Shown: positions 10,277 through 24,328, counted from the first letter of the stretch. The stretch: 64,000 nt of DNA from Engraulis encrasicolus (GCF_034702125.1 NC_085865.1:51130978-51194977), one strand, 5' to 3'. Notes: a model not told the origin generated them from the sequence alone. Program-made: numbers and translations.

Positions 10277-11822
10277 ATTGGTACCCAATACCCATTTGAT
10301 ACATTCCCATGCACTTGTCTTGTAATGTTGCGCCAGCACATAGAAATCTTCCATTTGCCTTGAGCTGTCATGAGATGCTGTGTTGAAGTGAAGCTAGTCT
10401 TTCTGCCCTCTACCCAAGAACTACCGTACCCTGGCTGGCCAAGCAGATTAGCTCACCGCCTCGGCGTTTTTCCCATGTAGTTTATTGCCTGAAACTGAAG
10501 ATGTCCCTCCCCACTCGCTCAAATCAGTCACTCACAAATATGTATTGATTTATTTTCTTAAACTTTGTTGTATTGTTGCGCGAGAAATCTTCCATATCGC
10601 TTTACGTGTGTGAGCTGCCTGTCACAACCACCTGTGCAATGTGTCTTGTAATTACATGTTAATTACGGCGCATCCCCACGTTCACTTTCTCAAATCCAAC
10701 AAATATCTTGTTTTAGTCTATTGCTTGTCTTGTCTTTTGCAACTAGGAGTTTAAACTAGGCCTAAATGTATTTTTTGCAATCTTTTCATAATGGCATGTC
10801 ACGTCATTATCTGCCTCTTTGCATGGTAGATGAAGAAAGAAGCCGTCTTTCCGTGCTGTTTGTGAATCGCTGACGCTGCTACGCCTACGCTCTCCTTTTA
10901 TTGTAATAGCTGAAACATGTAGCTTAACTTTGTTGTTGACAATGTGATATTTTATAGGGCCTTCATAAGTTGAATTTTCCTGTGGTGGTCACGGATTGGC
11001 TTTTTTATCCATGCAAACACGTTTTGTTCTGGAAAGCATTTAATCATTGGATGGATGTTTTAATATCTTGATGGTTGAGGCGACGCGGTTTGGACGCTTC
11101 AATGCGTAGGCTTATTGTACGTAACGTCATCAACCTCTGTTGGAAGACTAAGCAATAATAATAAGCGGTCACTTGGTTTTGTTGTGGTGAAAAAATGACG
11201 AGTGTAGGGAAGAAAAACCCCACTGATATAATGACAGTCTTGGGCTCTTTTGATCAGTGTCAAGCTGCATACAGTTTATGCCTAGACTACAACAACTAGA
11301 ACCGTTTTGGTGTGCGTTGGGAAAGGGGAGGGGTGGTGTTGCCATTTAGTAAGCTCACTGACAGTATCTGTGGACTGGAGCAATTTGAAGTTGAAACATC
11401 TAGGAAATTATTATTTTTATTACATTTTATTATTATTATGGTGTCAATTTTGTGTGTGTGTGTGTGTGTGCGTTAAGGTGTTTGTATCTGTAGGACCTAT
11501 TTCCAGTTTTTGCTTTAGGGAAATGGTATGAATACTTTTATATTGAGATTCACTGGCCAGGAAATAATCAGGAAAATAGTTAGTTGTCCACCTCTCTCTA
11601 TCGCCTACCCTCAAACATACTCAGCAGGATGAAGGGAACATGAGGGTACACTGTGACCATCTCCCCAAGAAGGTTATTGTGAGTAGTGATGAAGCATTTT
11701 TTCGTGTGAGCTTTTTAATAGGCTATATTATATACGATGTCATAAATACCGATAGGCATCGGTGTCGGGCCCTCAGGCGTCAAAAAGTGCCCGGGCCCTT
11801 TTCAGATCCCAGTCCAGCCCTG
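10277..11822. other. Right flank of the hAT element, no gene
   Basis: AT-rich sequence with no convincing exon or transposase frame, a short (GT)n near 11450-11471, and the hAT terminus CCAGTCCAGCCCTG at 11809-11822. Confidence 0.5.
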
Positions 11823-11830
11823 CTTTTGGC

Positions 11831-12467
11831 CATAGCAACCTGCAGTTTAGAATTAGTTCGCCTAACTTAGTCGCACGTTTGACGCCTGACAGGTTATAGG
11901 GAATTAGTTGCAACCCCATCAGCCAATCTGAAAAGAAGATTCAGTTGCGTAGGCAGATATAGGCTTTTATAGGCTGAGGACCACTTTCCCAACAAGGGCT
12001 TAGGCATTCAGCAGGTGTTTTTTGCAGGTGCTTTAGGCATCAATGGGTTAAGGTAGCGTTTCTCAATGGGGGTGCTACAGCCGCTGGGTAGTGTTGGGGA
12101 GCCCTAGGGGGGCTTTGAGAAGGATATAGCTGAGTGGGGGCGGGGCTTAGCTCCCATTGGGGGGGCATTAGTCTATTTTATTTTTTGATACTAAGGGGGG
12201 TGTTGGCAGACTTATGATAAAGTCAACGGGGCGTTGGGGGGCTTATGATGAGGTCAACGGGGCGTTGGGAGGCTTATGATGAGGTCAAGGGGGCATTTGT
12301 TCAACAAAAGCTGATAACCACTGTGTTAAGGGAAGCAGAGGAAAGAAAAGAAGGAAAGGAGGGTTCCAACAGTGAAGTGTTAGTCAGCTGTGGCTGTTCC
12401 GCAGGAAAACAATGGAAATCGCGCCTGACAGAGAAAAAAAGTGTCTCGGTCAGAAGCCGGTCTAAAG
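11831..12467. other. Intergenic or intronic sequence, no gene seen
   Basis: It holds a short G-rich direct-repeat patch near 12190-12300 ('CAACGGGGCGTTGGG-GGCTTATGATGA'). No exon with convincing splice sites was found. It may be an intron of the gene whose last exons start at 12840. Confidence 0.4.
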
Positions 12468-12805
12468 CTACTGTACGTTCACACGCATTGCTACTAGTTA
12501 GGCTACTCGCTCAGTGAGTTAAGTCAATAGAATGTGTTCCAGTGAAGCGAAGAGGCGAGTAGGTGAGGGGCGTACAAGGGATACGATGTGGGCGGATTCC
12601 GGGATAAAAAATCTTTTAACTTAGAGCGAAGCAAGTAAGCGAGTAGCCAATTGGAATGCAGCTTTCGGACTACTGACAGTATACTTCTCGCTTTTGCATT
12701 GACAGTTTAACCCGCAGGAACGTTTAGCGAGCATTCCATACGCAAGTGGTGAGTAGGCGAGTGAGCGAGAAGCGAGTAGTAACGTATATGTGAATGCAGC
12801 TGAAG
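12468..12805. mobile_element. Imperfect foldback MITE
   Basis: Left sequence 'GTTCACACGCATTGCTACTA' with later 'GGCTACTCGCTC' is mirrored on the right by the reverse complement of 'TAGTAACGTATATGTGAAT' and 'GAGCGAGAAGCGAGTAG'. GCGAGTAG-type motifs recur throughout. Target duplication not resolved. Confidence 0.5.
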
Positions 12806-12839
12806 TTGTGGATCTGTGTGTTCCCTTTCCCTTTCCCAG

Positions 12840-13504
<665 letters not shown>

Positions 13505-13531
13505 GACACTGTTGATAAGGACGCGCGTGCG

Positions 13532-13534
<3 letters not shown>

Positions 13535-13592
<58 letters not shown>

Positions 13593-13614
13593 ATGAGTGA
13601 AACAAACATGAGGT

Positions 13615-13708
<94 letters not shown>
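13535..13708. repeat. Second opposed (CA)n/(GT)n pair in the 3' UTR
   Basis: (CA)n at about 13535-13587 and (GT)n at about 13618-13708, starting some 30 bp after the stop codon at 13504. This is the same opposed layout as in the preceding intron. Confidence 0.95.
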
Positions 13709-13709
<1 letters not shown>

Positions 13710-13871
13710 TCACAATGCTGAACCGTTTCTCTCACAGAGCCCTGGCGACCAGATAAGTCCATCCCTTTCCCTGTTGGGCTGGTTTGGTATTGCGCTTGTA
13801 CAGTACAGTATATGACCTGTGCTTGACTACATGGCCAGCCCAAGTAAGGGAATATATTAGATAATATTATA

Positions 13872-15449
13872 CAGTGAGGAGAATAAGTATTTGATCCCTT
13901 GCTGATTTTGTTGGTTTGCCCACTAATAAAGACATGATCAGTATTTAATGTTAATGATAATATGTATTCTAATATGGAGAGACAGAACATCAAAAATAAA
14001 ATGCAGAAATTAACTCTAAAAAATATATAATAAATGATTTATATTTAATTGAGGGAAATAAGTATTTGATCCCCTGCCAACCATTAAGAGTTCTGATCCC
14101 GCAAATGACACTTCCAATCAACTTGTTGAATTGAACACACCTGTTAATAGTAACCTACACAAAAGACACATTGAATCTGCAGAATCAGTCCATAGAATCA
14201 GTCAATCAATCAAACTAAACTCGCCAACAGGGGACAGACCAAAAAGCTGTCAAAGGATGTCAGTTAGAACTCAACAAGGCTGTAATGGGCTCCTGGATAT
14301 TAAAGAGCAAACTGTTGGTGTATTTCTTCCCAATTTTAGGACATACAAAATGATCATCAATCATCAATCTTAGGCCTGTCTCTGGTTCCATACAAGATTT
14401 GACCTTGTGGGAATTTAATAACCAGAAAAAAGGAGATAAAGCACCTTAAAACTGTATGGGAGGAGCTAGGAAATTATCTCAAGGCAGCTGGGACCTCAAT
14501 CACTAAGAAAACTATTGGAAACACTTGATACCACAGCGGATTAAAATCCTGCAGTGCATGTATGGTACCCTGGCTTCAGAAGGAACCTGTTCAGGCTCAC
14601 CTGAGGTTTGCCAATGAACATCAAACTGGATTAGGATATGATTGGGAGGTGCTGGAATCAGATGACACCAAAATCAAACTGTTTGACATTAACACAACTC
14701 GATGTGTTTGGAGGAAGAGAAATGCTGCCTATGATCCCAAGAACAACGCCTTCTCCAACATCATAAATGAAAGTGGTAACATAATGTTTTGAGGTTGTTT
14801 GTCTGGCCAAGGCACAGGACAACTTCACATCGTCAAGAAATGGATGGAGGGAGACATGTAAACGTAAAATGCTGCATGCCAACCTCTTTCCCACCACCAC
14901 TAGACTGAAGGTGGGTCATGGATTGGCGTCCCAATATGATAATAATCCATAACATACAGCCCAAGCAACGAAGGAGTAGCTCAAGCAGAAGCACATTAAG
15001 GTCATGAAGTGGCCTAGACAGTTTCCAAACATTAACCCTATAATAATCCTGTGAAGGGAACAGAAGCTCCCATTTGGCAAGCTGCAGTCATGCAACTTAA
15101 GTGATTTAGAGATGATCTGCATAGAAAAGTGGACAAAAATCCTTTCTAATATATCCACAAACATTGTCATTAACTGAAAGAATCATCTGACCTCTGTATG
15201 AGAAAACAAGGGCTTTGCCACCAAGTATGTTGTCTTCTTTGACTAGAGGGGTCAAATACTTATTTTCCTCAATGGAATACAAATCAATTAAAATATATTC
15301 TTCAAAGTTATTTTCTGGATTTTCTTTTTGATATTCTGTCTCTCTATATTAGAATACATTTTATCATTAATATTATAGAATGATCATGTCTTTATTAGTG
15401 GGCAAACCAACAAAATCAGCAAGGGATCAAATACTTATTCTCTTCACTG
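13872..15449 (+). mobile_element. Tc1-like transposon, near full length, transposase decayed
   Basis: It begins CAGTGAGGAGAATAAGTATT and ends with the matching inverted end ...TTCTCTTCACTG, flanked by TA on each side (13870-13871 and 15450-15451). The inverted ends extend over about 100 bp. The interior shows decayed Tc1 transposase, including a frame at 14562-14792 with TTRCVWRKRNAAYDP, the block after the second catalytic Asp region, and a downstream counterpart of the '[15 protein letters not shown]' block near 14950-15000 with stops. The same family recurs inside mip copies II and III. Confidence 0.85.
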
Positions 15450-16050
15450 TACATATAGGCCTACTCCATAGTATCTATCTATAAACGTACAGAAGGATTA
15501 CAAAATATGGACTATACAAGACCTACTCTCATATTAAATGACACATAACATAGAAGTCCATCCCATAAAAGTAAGGCACCCATACTTGTTCCATTTACAA
15601 TGCTTACATCGCAACATACACACATTATACATGGAATGTGTGTTTACTCATATGGTACATGCTATAAAAGTGGCCCATTTCTTATTTTCTTCACATACAG
15701 TAAGTAAGTAAGTAAGTAAGTAAGTATGCCCTTTACTCAGTAAGACCGGTACAGTAAACCACGTTGTACATTTCAAGTGTTTCTATATTAATTCTATAAT
15801 TCACTGTAGAATGACTGTGTGTTAATTAAACACGAGAGAGTCAAATGTATCACTCCTTCTTAGAGCATATCTGGTCTAAGTCTCCAAGTGTATTTCCTAT
15901 TCCTATTTCTAGAACTGTTTTATCTGCAGTGTTCTTATATTATTTGTTTAGAAGCTCATTGAACTCTGAGCTGGAAAGACATCGTATTAATAAACTTCAT
16001 CACACATACAGTAATATGCTGAGTACAAAGTTTCAACTCCTTAGTTCTTA
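15450..16050. other. No gene; short (AAGT)n tract
   Basis: AT-rich spacer with (AAGT)n at about 15700-15726. An open frame at 15845-16051 has no recognisable content. Confidence 0.5.
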
Positions 16051-16355
16051 GGGCATTCATGGGTAAGCAATTAAGGCATCAGACTTGTAACCCAAAGGTT
16101 GCTGATTTGACTCCCAACCCACCACGTTGGTGGGGGGAGTAATTAACCAGTTCTCTCCCCCATCCTCCTCCATGGCTGAGGCACCCTGAGCATGGTACCG
16201 TTCCGCCGCACTGCTCCCATTTGGGCGCCATTGGGGACTGCCCCCTTGCACGGGTGAGGCATATATGCAGTTTCATTGTGTGCAGTGTCCACTTGTGTGC
16301 TGTCACAATGACAATGGGAGATTGAGTTTCCCAGTTGGGCTTCACTTTCACTCTG
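16051..16355 (+). mobile_element. tRNA-derived SINE, plus strand
   Basis: The tRNA-like head begins GGGCATTCATGGGTAAGC. An A-box-like segment is followed by a B-box region (GGTTGCTGATTTGACTCCC) near 16097. The body includes the conserved 'GGGGGGAGTAATTAACCAG', 'CCTGAGCATGGTACCG' and 'CCCCCTTGCACGGGTGAGGC' blocks and ends in a TTTCACTTTCACT-like tail. I recall this body from a high-copy fish SINE but cannot name it. Confidence 0.78.
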
Positions 16356-16411
16356 TCATACCTCCAACAAAGAAGTTTTGTTGTTGCCATTGGAAGCCAT
16401 ACCTCATCACC

Positions 16412-16463
16412 GATGTCACTAAACTGCGGGGTCCCCCAGGGCTCTATCCTGGGACCGCTATTG
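16412..16463 (+). pseudogene. Tiny LINE reverse-transcriptase scrap
   Basis: In one frame it reads GVPQGSILGPLL, the conserved block preceding the catalytic YADD motif in many non-LTR reverse transcriptases. Nothing else of the element is recognisable on either side. Confidence 0.55.
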
Positions 16464-16536
16464 ATTAACCCATTTTAGCCTAACCCCTTTTTGGTAAAAG
16501 GTGCCCTCTCCCTATGAAATCCTAAATATGTATGAA

Positions 16537-18019
16537 CAGGGCCGGTTTTAAGCATAGGCCGGCTAGGCGGTCGCCTAGAGCGCAATGTGAAGAAGGAGCG
16601 CCGACATGGCGCTCTCCGATGCGTAATTTTGCGATATGGAGGTTTTTTGTTATGAAGTCGCAATCAACAAAGCGTGGCGAAAGCGCTCCTCACGGCAAAA
16701 CGCCCCTCAGCCAATAGTAATATAGCTTTCAACTGTCTCTGGGAAGTCTGTGAACCAATAAACAGACAGTCCTGAGAAAGGGGGCGGGACGAGTGACAGC
16801 GTGCGATATGTTTTGAATTTTGGAGACTCACTCGAGAGACAGAGCTAGGGCAAGCGCCAACAGCAGTGTTGCTCTGCTGGGTGGAGAATTGTTATGTTCT
16901 CATTAAACCAGTCATTGCATGATGCAGGAGTTGCAGAGGGTGTTTTGGATCTATGTGATTTAATCAGCAACCGTTTGTGATAATGGAAATCCTAATAGTT
17001 ATGAGGCTACTGTTTGGAATTAGAGGGAAAAAGAGCTTGCTTTTGATCTGAGAAATCGCTAGTTAGCATGCTAACATTAGCCAAGTATGCCAAGCAATGA
17101 AATCCAGTAAAGTAGCTGTTAGTAGCCTACTCACTAACACCCACCTGACATCATAATACTTGCTTAGGTTGACAAGAAATGTAAAGTAAGACTGGTGCCA
17201 TGTTTAAAACAATTTTAGCTGCCACATCTCCTTCCATCCACTTGAATGAATTACCTGCTTGTTGTAAGCTTAAAAAAACATTGTTTCCAGACCAGAATGA
17301 CATAGGCCTTCATTAATCATGTGACAGAACCATGCAGAGCACGTTTTCATGCTGAGTGATGTAGTATTGCAGACAAGTGAGGCTATTTACTATATTTTGT
17401 ATATAATGAAATTCAAAAGCATGACAGCTCTTCTCCCTTTCTCTCACCCTGTCCCTCCAGTTCAAACACATAGATAGCCTCCTTCTCGTTCTCCTACTCA
17501 CAAATGCACCACTATTTCCAGTCCAGAAATGAAATTGGTTTGGAATCATAGACAGCACAAATGTGTATCTTATTAAAATTGTTATGCTGCCATGCTTTGT
17601 GATGCTGTAGGTAGTGTAGGTAGGCTATCAATGCAGACCTCCTTGGTAGGCCTATTGTCTACACATGCATTTTACATGCAAATGTACTGTATCACTCTCC
17701 TGGCATTTCAATTCCATTTTACAATTCAAACACATTGATAACCTCCCTCTCATCTAGGGTTGGGGGCACCGCCACCATTACATCCAAGACACTTTCATGC
17801 GACTCAATCTGATGTGTTGGTTGGCTGTCCAAAAGAACCAGAAATCCATTTGATGCAAAACAGTTATTGTTCTTGATGCTATTTAGTTAAGCTTACTACC
17901 GGTATTACTCTTGTGTTCTGTAAGGTATAAAAAAGAGTGTTTTTCTCTTTCAAAAGGTTGGGGGGGGGCGCCAGAACTCAAACTCGCCTAGGGCGCCAGA
18001 TAAGCCAGAACCGGCCCTG
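16537..18019. mobile_element. Non-autonomous hAT element, 1.48 kb
   Basis: It begins CAGGGCCGGTTTTAAGC and ends AAGCCAGAACCGGCCCTG, flanked by a perfect 8-bp duplication TGTATGAA (16529-16536 and 18020-18027). Both ends carry 'TCGCCTAG-GCGC' subterminal motifs. No transposase frame is visible. Confidence 0.85.
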
Positions 18020-18090
18020 TGTATGAACATTTCTAGCGGGCCCCAAGTTGAAAAAGGTTGGGACACCCTGCTGTAGACTTTATTTTAAAG

Positions 18091-18249
18091 ATTTGTTTTT
18101 TTTGGTCTTTTTGACTTTTTTTGCGATAAGACAGTGAAGGTGGTGACAGGAAGCGAGTGGGGAGAGCGAGACGGGGGAAGGGCCAGGAATCGAACCCGGG
18201 ACAGCCGCCTAGTAGACGAGTGCCCTACCGGTTGGCCACGGCAGAGCAA
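18091..18249 (-). mobile_element. tRNA-derived SINE, minus strand, with 19-bp target duplication
   Basis: The direct repeats TGTAGACTTTATTTTAAAG (18072-18090) and TGTAGACTTTATTTCAAAG (18250-18268) flank it, with one mismatch. On the minus strand the head has a perfect polymerase III B box (GGTTCGATTCC) and an A-box-like TGGCCAACCGGTAGGGC. The T/A-rich 3' tail is at the low-coordinate end. Confidence 0.85.
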
Positions 18250-18268
18250 TGTAGACTTTATTTCAAAG

Positions 18269-19672
18269 GACTACAACGAGACTACTGTACAACTTGACTT
18301 CAAAGCTTTAATGTCCTTATAAAGGTAATTTGTCTTATAGCACAGCAGAATGACATAAAAACACATAGGCCTACAATAGAAAAACACACATACAGTACAA
18401 ACACAATAGATAGCTAGACATATAAGTTAATATGTAAATAAATACGTAAATAAATACAGACCACCGGTCAAATGCATCCGTTAACACAAGGGGATTGCTA
18501 CAAAGTAAAAAGAGGTCAAACTTGTGTCGTCGATCTGACATGCTTGTTGTTGCTCTGTATGAACACAGGGGGACGCTGTTTGCCAATGAACACTTGACCA
18601 GGAGAGTATGGAAATGATCCTTCACAAAAACACATAGAGCTACAAGAGCTGGGAAGATAATGCATGCCTCCTCCTACATGATTGCAAGCTTTATTTGATG
18701 AAGCAGTGAAAAGGCAGGGTTTGAAAATCTCATAGGATGACGAGCATGTTTTGAACTGGATATGACGTACTGCGTTTTGCGCTACGTCACACTCATGTCC
18801 AAACTAAATTTCTCTCCTGAAGTAAAGGTTTATCTTATTTTATCTTATATTATCTTGAGAATGAAAACGTTTTCCTGCAGCTCAGAGATATACCACCTGC
18901 TAATTAATGGAGATTTAATATTTAATCGCCTTTAACACTTTCATGTGTGCTATCCAGTTTCCCACCTTCTGGGGCATGAATGAATATTATCCCCCAAATG
19001 CGGATTGTTGGAGATCCGCAGTGCTCTGTGATAGGTAGCCTACATAACCTGATTAGATTTTGGAAGCCATGGATTTAAAGATGGTTGGCTTTCAAAATGG
19101 CCAACCTTGTGTTTGGATGTGTGGATTAAGATTTGCTCAAACATTGTGTGGTAACAGTACAGGAGGACCTCTCGGTCCGTCCCCACACAGGGAAATTTCG
19201 CTTCGCTCTCATTGACTTTGATTGTAGGCCTCATACGGCCATGGTAGAAGCTGGAGGAAGAGGCAGTTGAGGCTGCGAAGTCAACAGGGTCAAGCATAGC
19301 TGAGACCAACACAGAAAGCCATCAAAGCCACTGAGGGAAAGGAGACAAAGACAAGGAGGATATGGGAACCGAACACAGTACAGGGAGACAGGTGAGGCTG
19401 CAGGGCCACAAGCCAGGCCTCCTACTCATACTACCAGTCAGGAGACCAGGAAAGCCTTTGGGGACATCTAGGGTCCATTTCAATATCTAACCTCCCATTC
19501 TCTCCTTGTGCTTGTGGGCTTGTGATGCGAGGCAAGACGTTATTGACAATAGTTTTATTCAACATCTCACAAAAGCACAACTCAAAGGTTATTTTCTCAT
19601 TTGCAATGGGGAAACATTTAATGTTTACTAAGTCCAAAAACATTTAATGTTTAAAATGGTCTGAAAGATAGT
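18269..19672. other. No gene recognised
   Basis: AT-rich sequence with short open frames (18371-18625 and 19040-19312, minus strand) that lack motifs or splice context. Confidence 0.45.
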
Positions 19673-19815
19673 CAGGGGTGCTGACAGAGGAGACAAAGGG
19701 TTATTTTTCCCGGGCCCAGGGAGAGAGGGGCCCCAGAATTTGGTCCTCATTACATTATATGTGGCCCTTTCAGGCGACTTTGACCTGGGCCCGGCCAAAG
19801 CTGTCAGCGGCCCTG
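19673..19815 (-). mobile_element. Short hAT-like MITE
   Basis: It begins CAGGGGTGCTGACAG and ends CTGTCAGCGGCCCTG. It shares its 'GGGCCCGGG' body and termini with the better-preserved element at 39218-39372, in opposite orientation. The 8-bp flanks match at only 5 of 8 bases, so it is older. Confidence 0.65.
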
Positions 19816-19992
19816 TATACAGTAGGCACAAGAAGGTACATGTAAGCAAAAATGACCCAACAAATCGGTTAAGTAAACCTTACTAAAATACATTTGCTAA
19901 AGACAAGTACAGTAAGTAGTCAGCGTACAACTTGTACAGCCACTTAAATGTATTGTTCACGCAAAATAATTTGAGAGCCATTAATGTTTAAG

Positions 19993-21084
19993 CATGTACT
20001 CAAAAAAGTGAGTACACCCCGGGTCAAAATCCCTTAGAGAGTATCAGAGAGGGGGCCGTGTTGACCCGAAACATCTCAAAATTAAAAGTAATTGAAAAGG
20101 AGCTCATCAGTGTGTGTTTAATCGCTGCCTTACAACTTTTTGAGATTATTGAAATTTTGAGTCTGCACCTGGCTAAAAGAGATGTGTGTGAGATTTGACT
20201 GAAATCCCATAGAGAGAATCATAATCTGCTTTGGTAGGAACAGTACATGTTACAAGCAGATTTGTTTATTTTGCTGTTGTCAGACCACACAACATGCTTC
20301 TAGCAACCCATCATCTTACTCTGTTTGTCTCTGATGAGGCCAAGATAAACAAATTTGCTTTAGATGGTGTCAATTATGTATAGTGTAAAAAGTGATTTAT
20401 ACAAAGAAAAGTGTCCAGTCTGTAAAATCAAGCATGGTGGTGGGACTGGCATGGTTTGGGACTGAGTAAATGCCATCAACATTGGAAAGCGGAATTTCAC
20501 CTAAAGGAATATGCATGTCAACATGCACTGCGACTACTGATGCACATTATAAAGGCAAGAATAGACCAAGCGCGACATGAGCATGTCCAGCGACTGAAGT
20601 AATTGACTTTGTATTGAGCTCTGTGACAAAAGCGATTCGGGCAACTAGAGGCGATTCGCACGAATAGAGCGACAGTTTGTAGTTGAGCTCATGACAATGT
20701 TATGCAAATTAGCCATGACGCGGTTTGGCGAAAGCCGCCACAACCAATGGGAATGTTGGAATGCTTGCATTCTGCATTTGATGGACATACTCTGACGCTT
20801 CAATCACACGTATCGCTCTTAGTCTAGCGATTCTCTGTCGCTTGAATTTCGTTCTGGCCGGTCTATTCGCCCAGGAATGCTCTCTATAGGATTCAGCCAA
20901 ATCTCACATACATCTCTTTTAGCCAAGTGCAGACTCTAAATTTAAAAGTTCAATGTAAGGCAGGGATGAAACACACACTGATGAGCTCCTTTTTAATCAC
21001 TTTTAATTTTTACCAACATGGTCCCTTCTCAGACACTCTCTAAGGGATTTTAACCTGGGGTGTACCTACTTTTGTGGGTACATG
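19993..21084. mobile_element. Tc1/mariner-like element with long inverted ends, decayed
   Basis: The left end, with 'GAGTACACCCCGGGTCAAAA' and 'CCCTTAGAGAGT', is mirrored on the right by 'ACTCTCTAAGGGATTTTAAC' and 'CTGGGGTGTAC', giving inverted ends of roughly 100 bp. At about 20420-20540 the sequence corresponds to the Tc1 transposase block around 'MVVGLAWFG', but it is broken. A GAGCGAC/GCGATTCG-rich insertion at about 20556-20880 interrupts the right half. Confidence 0.65.
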
Positions 21085-21287
21085 TTTAAATATTAGTGGC
21101 TGTATTTCAAATGTTTTGAATGAGTAACACATTAAAGCAGTTATGAAAGTTGTATACAGGTTACTATGTGTCAAAGTGAAAATTCTTCAATGTTGTCCTA
21201 TGAAAAGATACTTACAAATCTGCAAAAATGTGAGGCATGTACTCACTTCTGTGACATAATGTAAGTGTTTGGAAATGGCATTGACTG

Positions 21288-24200
21288 TTAGTGGAAGAGC
21301 AGGGAAATGACTACAGACAAGATGATGGTGATGGCAGCACAACTCTCGATCTCCGCCACACCTCCTTCTGCAATCGGGGGACTTGGGCCACTGTCGCCAG
21401 CTCCATTGCACACGTTCCCCTGGCAACAGGTAATGTCTTCCAAGGCTCCACCCAGCTGCTCAGCCAGCTCCCCAGCACACAAACTCTTAGACGCACAGCC
21501 CTTCACCGCCATTTTCTGGTCACCGGCAGGGACTGGGGAAGAATAATACAAAATCAACCCCGTGCTCATGCCATATGACACACAATCACAATAGTCTGTC
21601 CTATTGGACATCACCATTTGTTGGAGCCATATTTGTGATTATGTAACTTTGATTTATTTTATGGTGACCTGTAAATGGGAGATTTTTAGATCAGTTAAAT
21701 ACTTGCCTGATATTTGTCTATGTTTTATATACTTACCTTTTAATTTTTGGATTCATTTTGTGTTCTTATACTTATACTTATTTAGGCCTACTTACCTGAA
21801 CCTGAACACTTCTATACTAAGGGCCAGATTTACAACGGGAGCATACGCACTAAAGAGCGTGCACGGGAAGTTCTACGCAAGGTTTGGTATTTATAAAAAG
21901 TGAACTTGGCAGTAAACATGTACAGTTCCATGCAAATTTTGACCCATGTGTAGGTTCAGAAAAAAACCGAGTAAAGCGGGAAGTGAAACCTCTAGAGGTA
22001 GGGTAACTGGGAGAACGACACAAAATTGTTAAACATTTTTTAACATGTCACGATAAGACACAACTGACTTTACTGTAAGGATGGTGGCCAGAGTAGGTAT
22101 TGCAACTATGCTGCTCATTGAAATTGTGCTGTCTTTGACAACACTCTCGAACACTGAGGAATGTTTTTAGAGAAGGACAATGCTCCAGCAACTCAGCTTG
22201 CCAATCAAGCTGTGGATGGAGGACCACCAGATCAATACCCTGACATGGTCAGCCCAAACTCCAGGCCCGAACCCCCTTGAAAACCTCTTGAATGTGATCA
22301 AGAGGAAGTTGGGTGATCACAAGCCATCAACCCAAGCTCAGCAACTTGCATTCATGCACCAGGCTTGTAATAAAGTCATCCAAGAACAATGTGAAGGAGT
22401 AATGATATGCATACCAAAATGCATGAAAGCTGTGACTACAAATCAGGCTTATTCCACCACATATTGGTTTCTGAACTCTTCCCAAGTTAATACATTACTA
22501 ATATGTTGTTTTAAAGTTATTATCATCTTGTTTTCTTTGCCTTTTTGAGATTTGAAAATCTTATGTGTTATTTTGACCTTTTTAAGATTTTCTGCAAATA
22601 AATGATCTAAATGACAATATTTTCTTTCGAAATTCAGAGAAAATGTTGTCGGTAGTTTATAGAATGAACTACCAATGTTTGTTTTACATACCTATCCATA
22701 GCAAACTCAGAAAAAAAATGCAAATTTCAAATGGTTTTCCCACGGTTGTATAGTATGTCGTGAGTGGTGTCATGAGAACATCAAGATTTTGCAATACTCA
22801 CAACTTGCAGATATGCAGTTTTCCTCTTCTCCTTCACATTTCATTTTGCTTGTGCAGGAGGGACCGGTGCACGTGTAACATTCCTTCCCATTCTCATCAC
22901 CAGTGGTCGCTAGTGAGTAGAAGTAGCATGTTCACTTTACTGTGGCCACAGAGTTTACATAATCACCTGAAAAGAAGGCTTGGAACTAAACAAATCAAGG
23001 AAGTGTGCTGCATGTGTTTTTAGTTTGTTCAGATGGTAGTATTTAGCTAGCTTAAACTATGGTTGTCAGTTTCACAGAAATCCAAATGTCATCCATGTAA
23101 AATAGTACAAAAAAGTTTATTGCAGTAATACCGTAAAGTTTATTTTAATATTATATTTTAATTATAATTGAATGCATTTATATTTCAGAAATGTGCCGAC
23201 TGAATGGTTCAATACAGGAGAAATGTGATTTTTAAAACAACATGAAAAAGGAAAAATAGAGAGGTTTGGCCTTCAGGGTTTTTACCTGGAGCGTCTTGTG
23301 CATTACAGTTGTCAGTTTTGCAGCATTTGCTGTTGATGACCATCTTCATTAGTCCCACATTAAAAGAGCCAGTGATGCATTGCTGTGGGAGCACACAGCT
23401 TTTCATAGACATGTCGTGCACCATTTGACCACCTAATAAAAAAAGAAAATGAAGAATGGGAACAGTTTTAGAAATCTAAAGAAAAAAACAAAACAAACTA
23501 GTCTGCCTGTGCAGTCGCCTTCGACTGCTTAAGGTATAGCCCCACTTTCAGTCCCCCATCATTCCTACCACTCCCATCCACCTTTTCATAAACATAGGCC
23601 TATATAAATACAAAATATAAAAGAAATATATTTAATATCTATACATAGATCAATGACGTGCATAGGCTTAAAACCAAACAACTATTGTGAAAATGAAGCA
23701 AAACATAGGGCAAATGGTAACACTGTTTTGATGGTTCACTATTACAGTAGATAAACCACATTAGGTAAAGTGTAATAACCAGTGTAACAATATTTCATGC
23801 CATGTAATATCAGTGTAACACCATGTACCAATTTTGTACTTACATCATGTATTTGTGTGTAAGTGGTATTACATGGTACAGTATTGCATATTGTTACACT
23901 GGTATTACACTAGTATTACATGGTATTAAATATTGTTATACTGGTTATTACACTGTACCTAATATGGTAGATTCACTGAAATGGTGAACCATTAAAATAA
24001 TTTGTTACCGGGCAATTCAATCCACCCAGTCAGAAGTTATGGGCCAAATAAATATTCATTTTGAAAGTGTTGACCTCCAAACTCGAAACAGTTCATGAAC
24101 CTTATTGTCTATGTAGAGTAGAGTAGAGTAGAGTACTTTTACTAATCCCGAGGGAAATGAAGGTGTCTGACAGCTTACATAGATACAAGACATACTGTAG

Positions 24201-24328
24201 ATCCAAAACATACACAAAGACCTTACACGTTATTGCACATTGCAGTAAACATATTGCAAAAATCTGAATAGGCCTTTAGCAAAATGCCTTACATCAGTTA
24301 AAATACACATACCCACAGTCTTTCTATT

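Larger units (their letters stand above)
44..11822. mobile_element. hAT-superfamily DNA transposon, 11.8 kb, interrupted by a DIRS element
   Basis: The left end begins CAGGGCTGGACTGG and the right end finishes with the reverse complement CCAGTCCAGCCCTG. The 8 bp outside are CTTTTGAC at 36-43 and CTTTTGGC at 11823-11830, a 7/8 match and the duplication length expected of hAT elements. Both ends carry GC-rich 'CCGGGC/GGGCCC' subterminal motifs. The interior holds a tandem array (1745-3066), a short transposase-like remnant near 4.03-4.18 kb and the nested DIRS (4511-10276). No complete transposase is visible, so this copy could move only in trans. A second, truncated copy of the left end lies at 27377-27555. 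The pairing of these two ends is inferred from TIR plus TSD. Confidence 0.72.
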
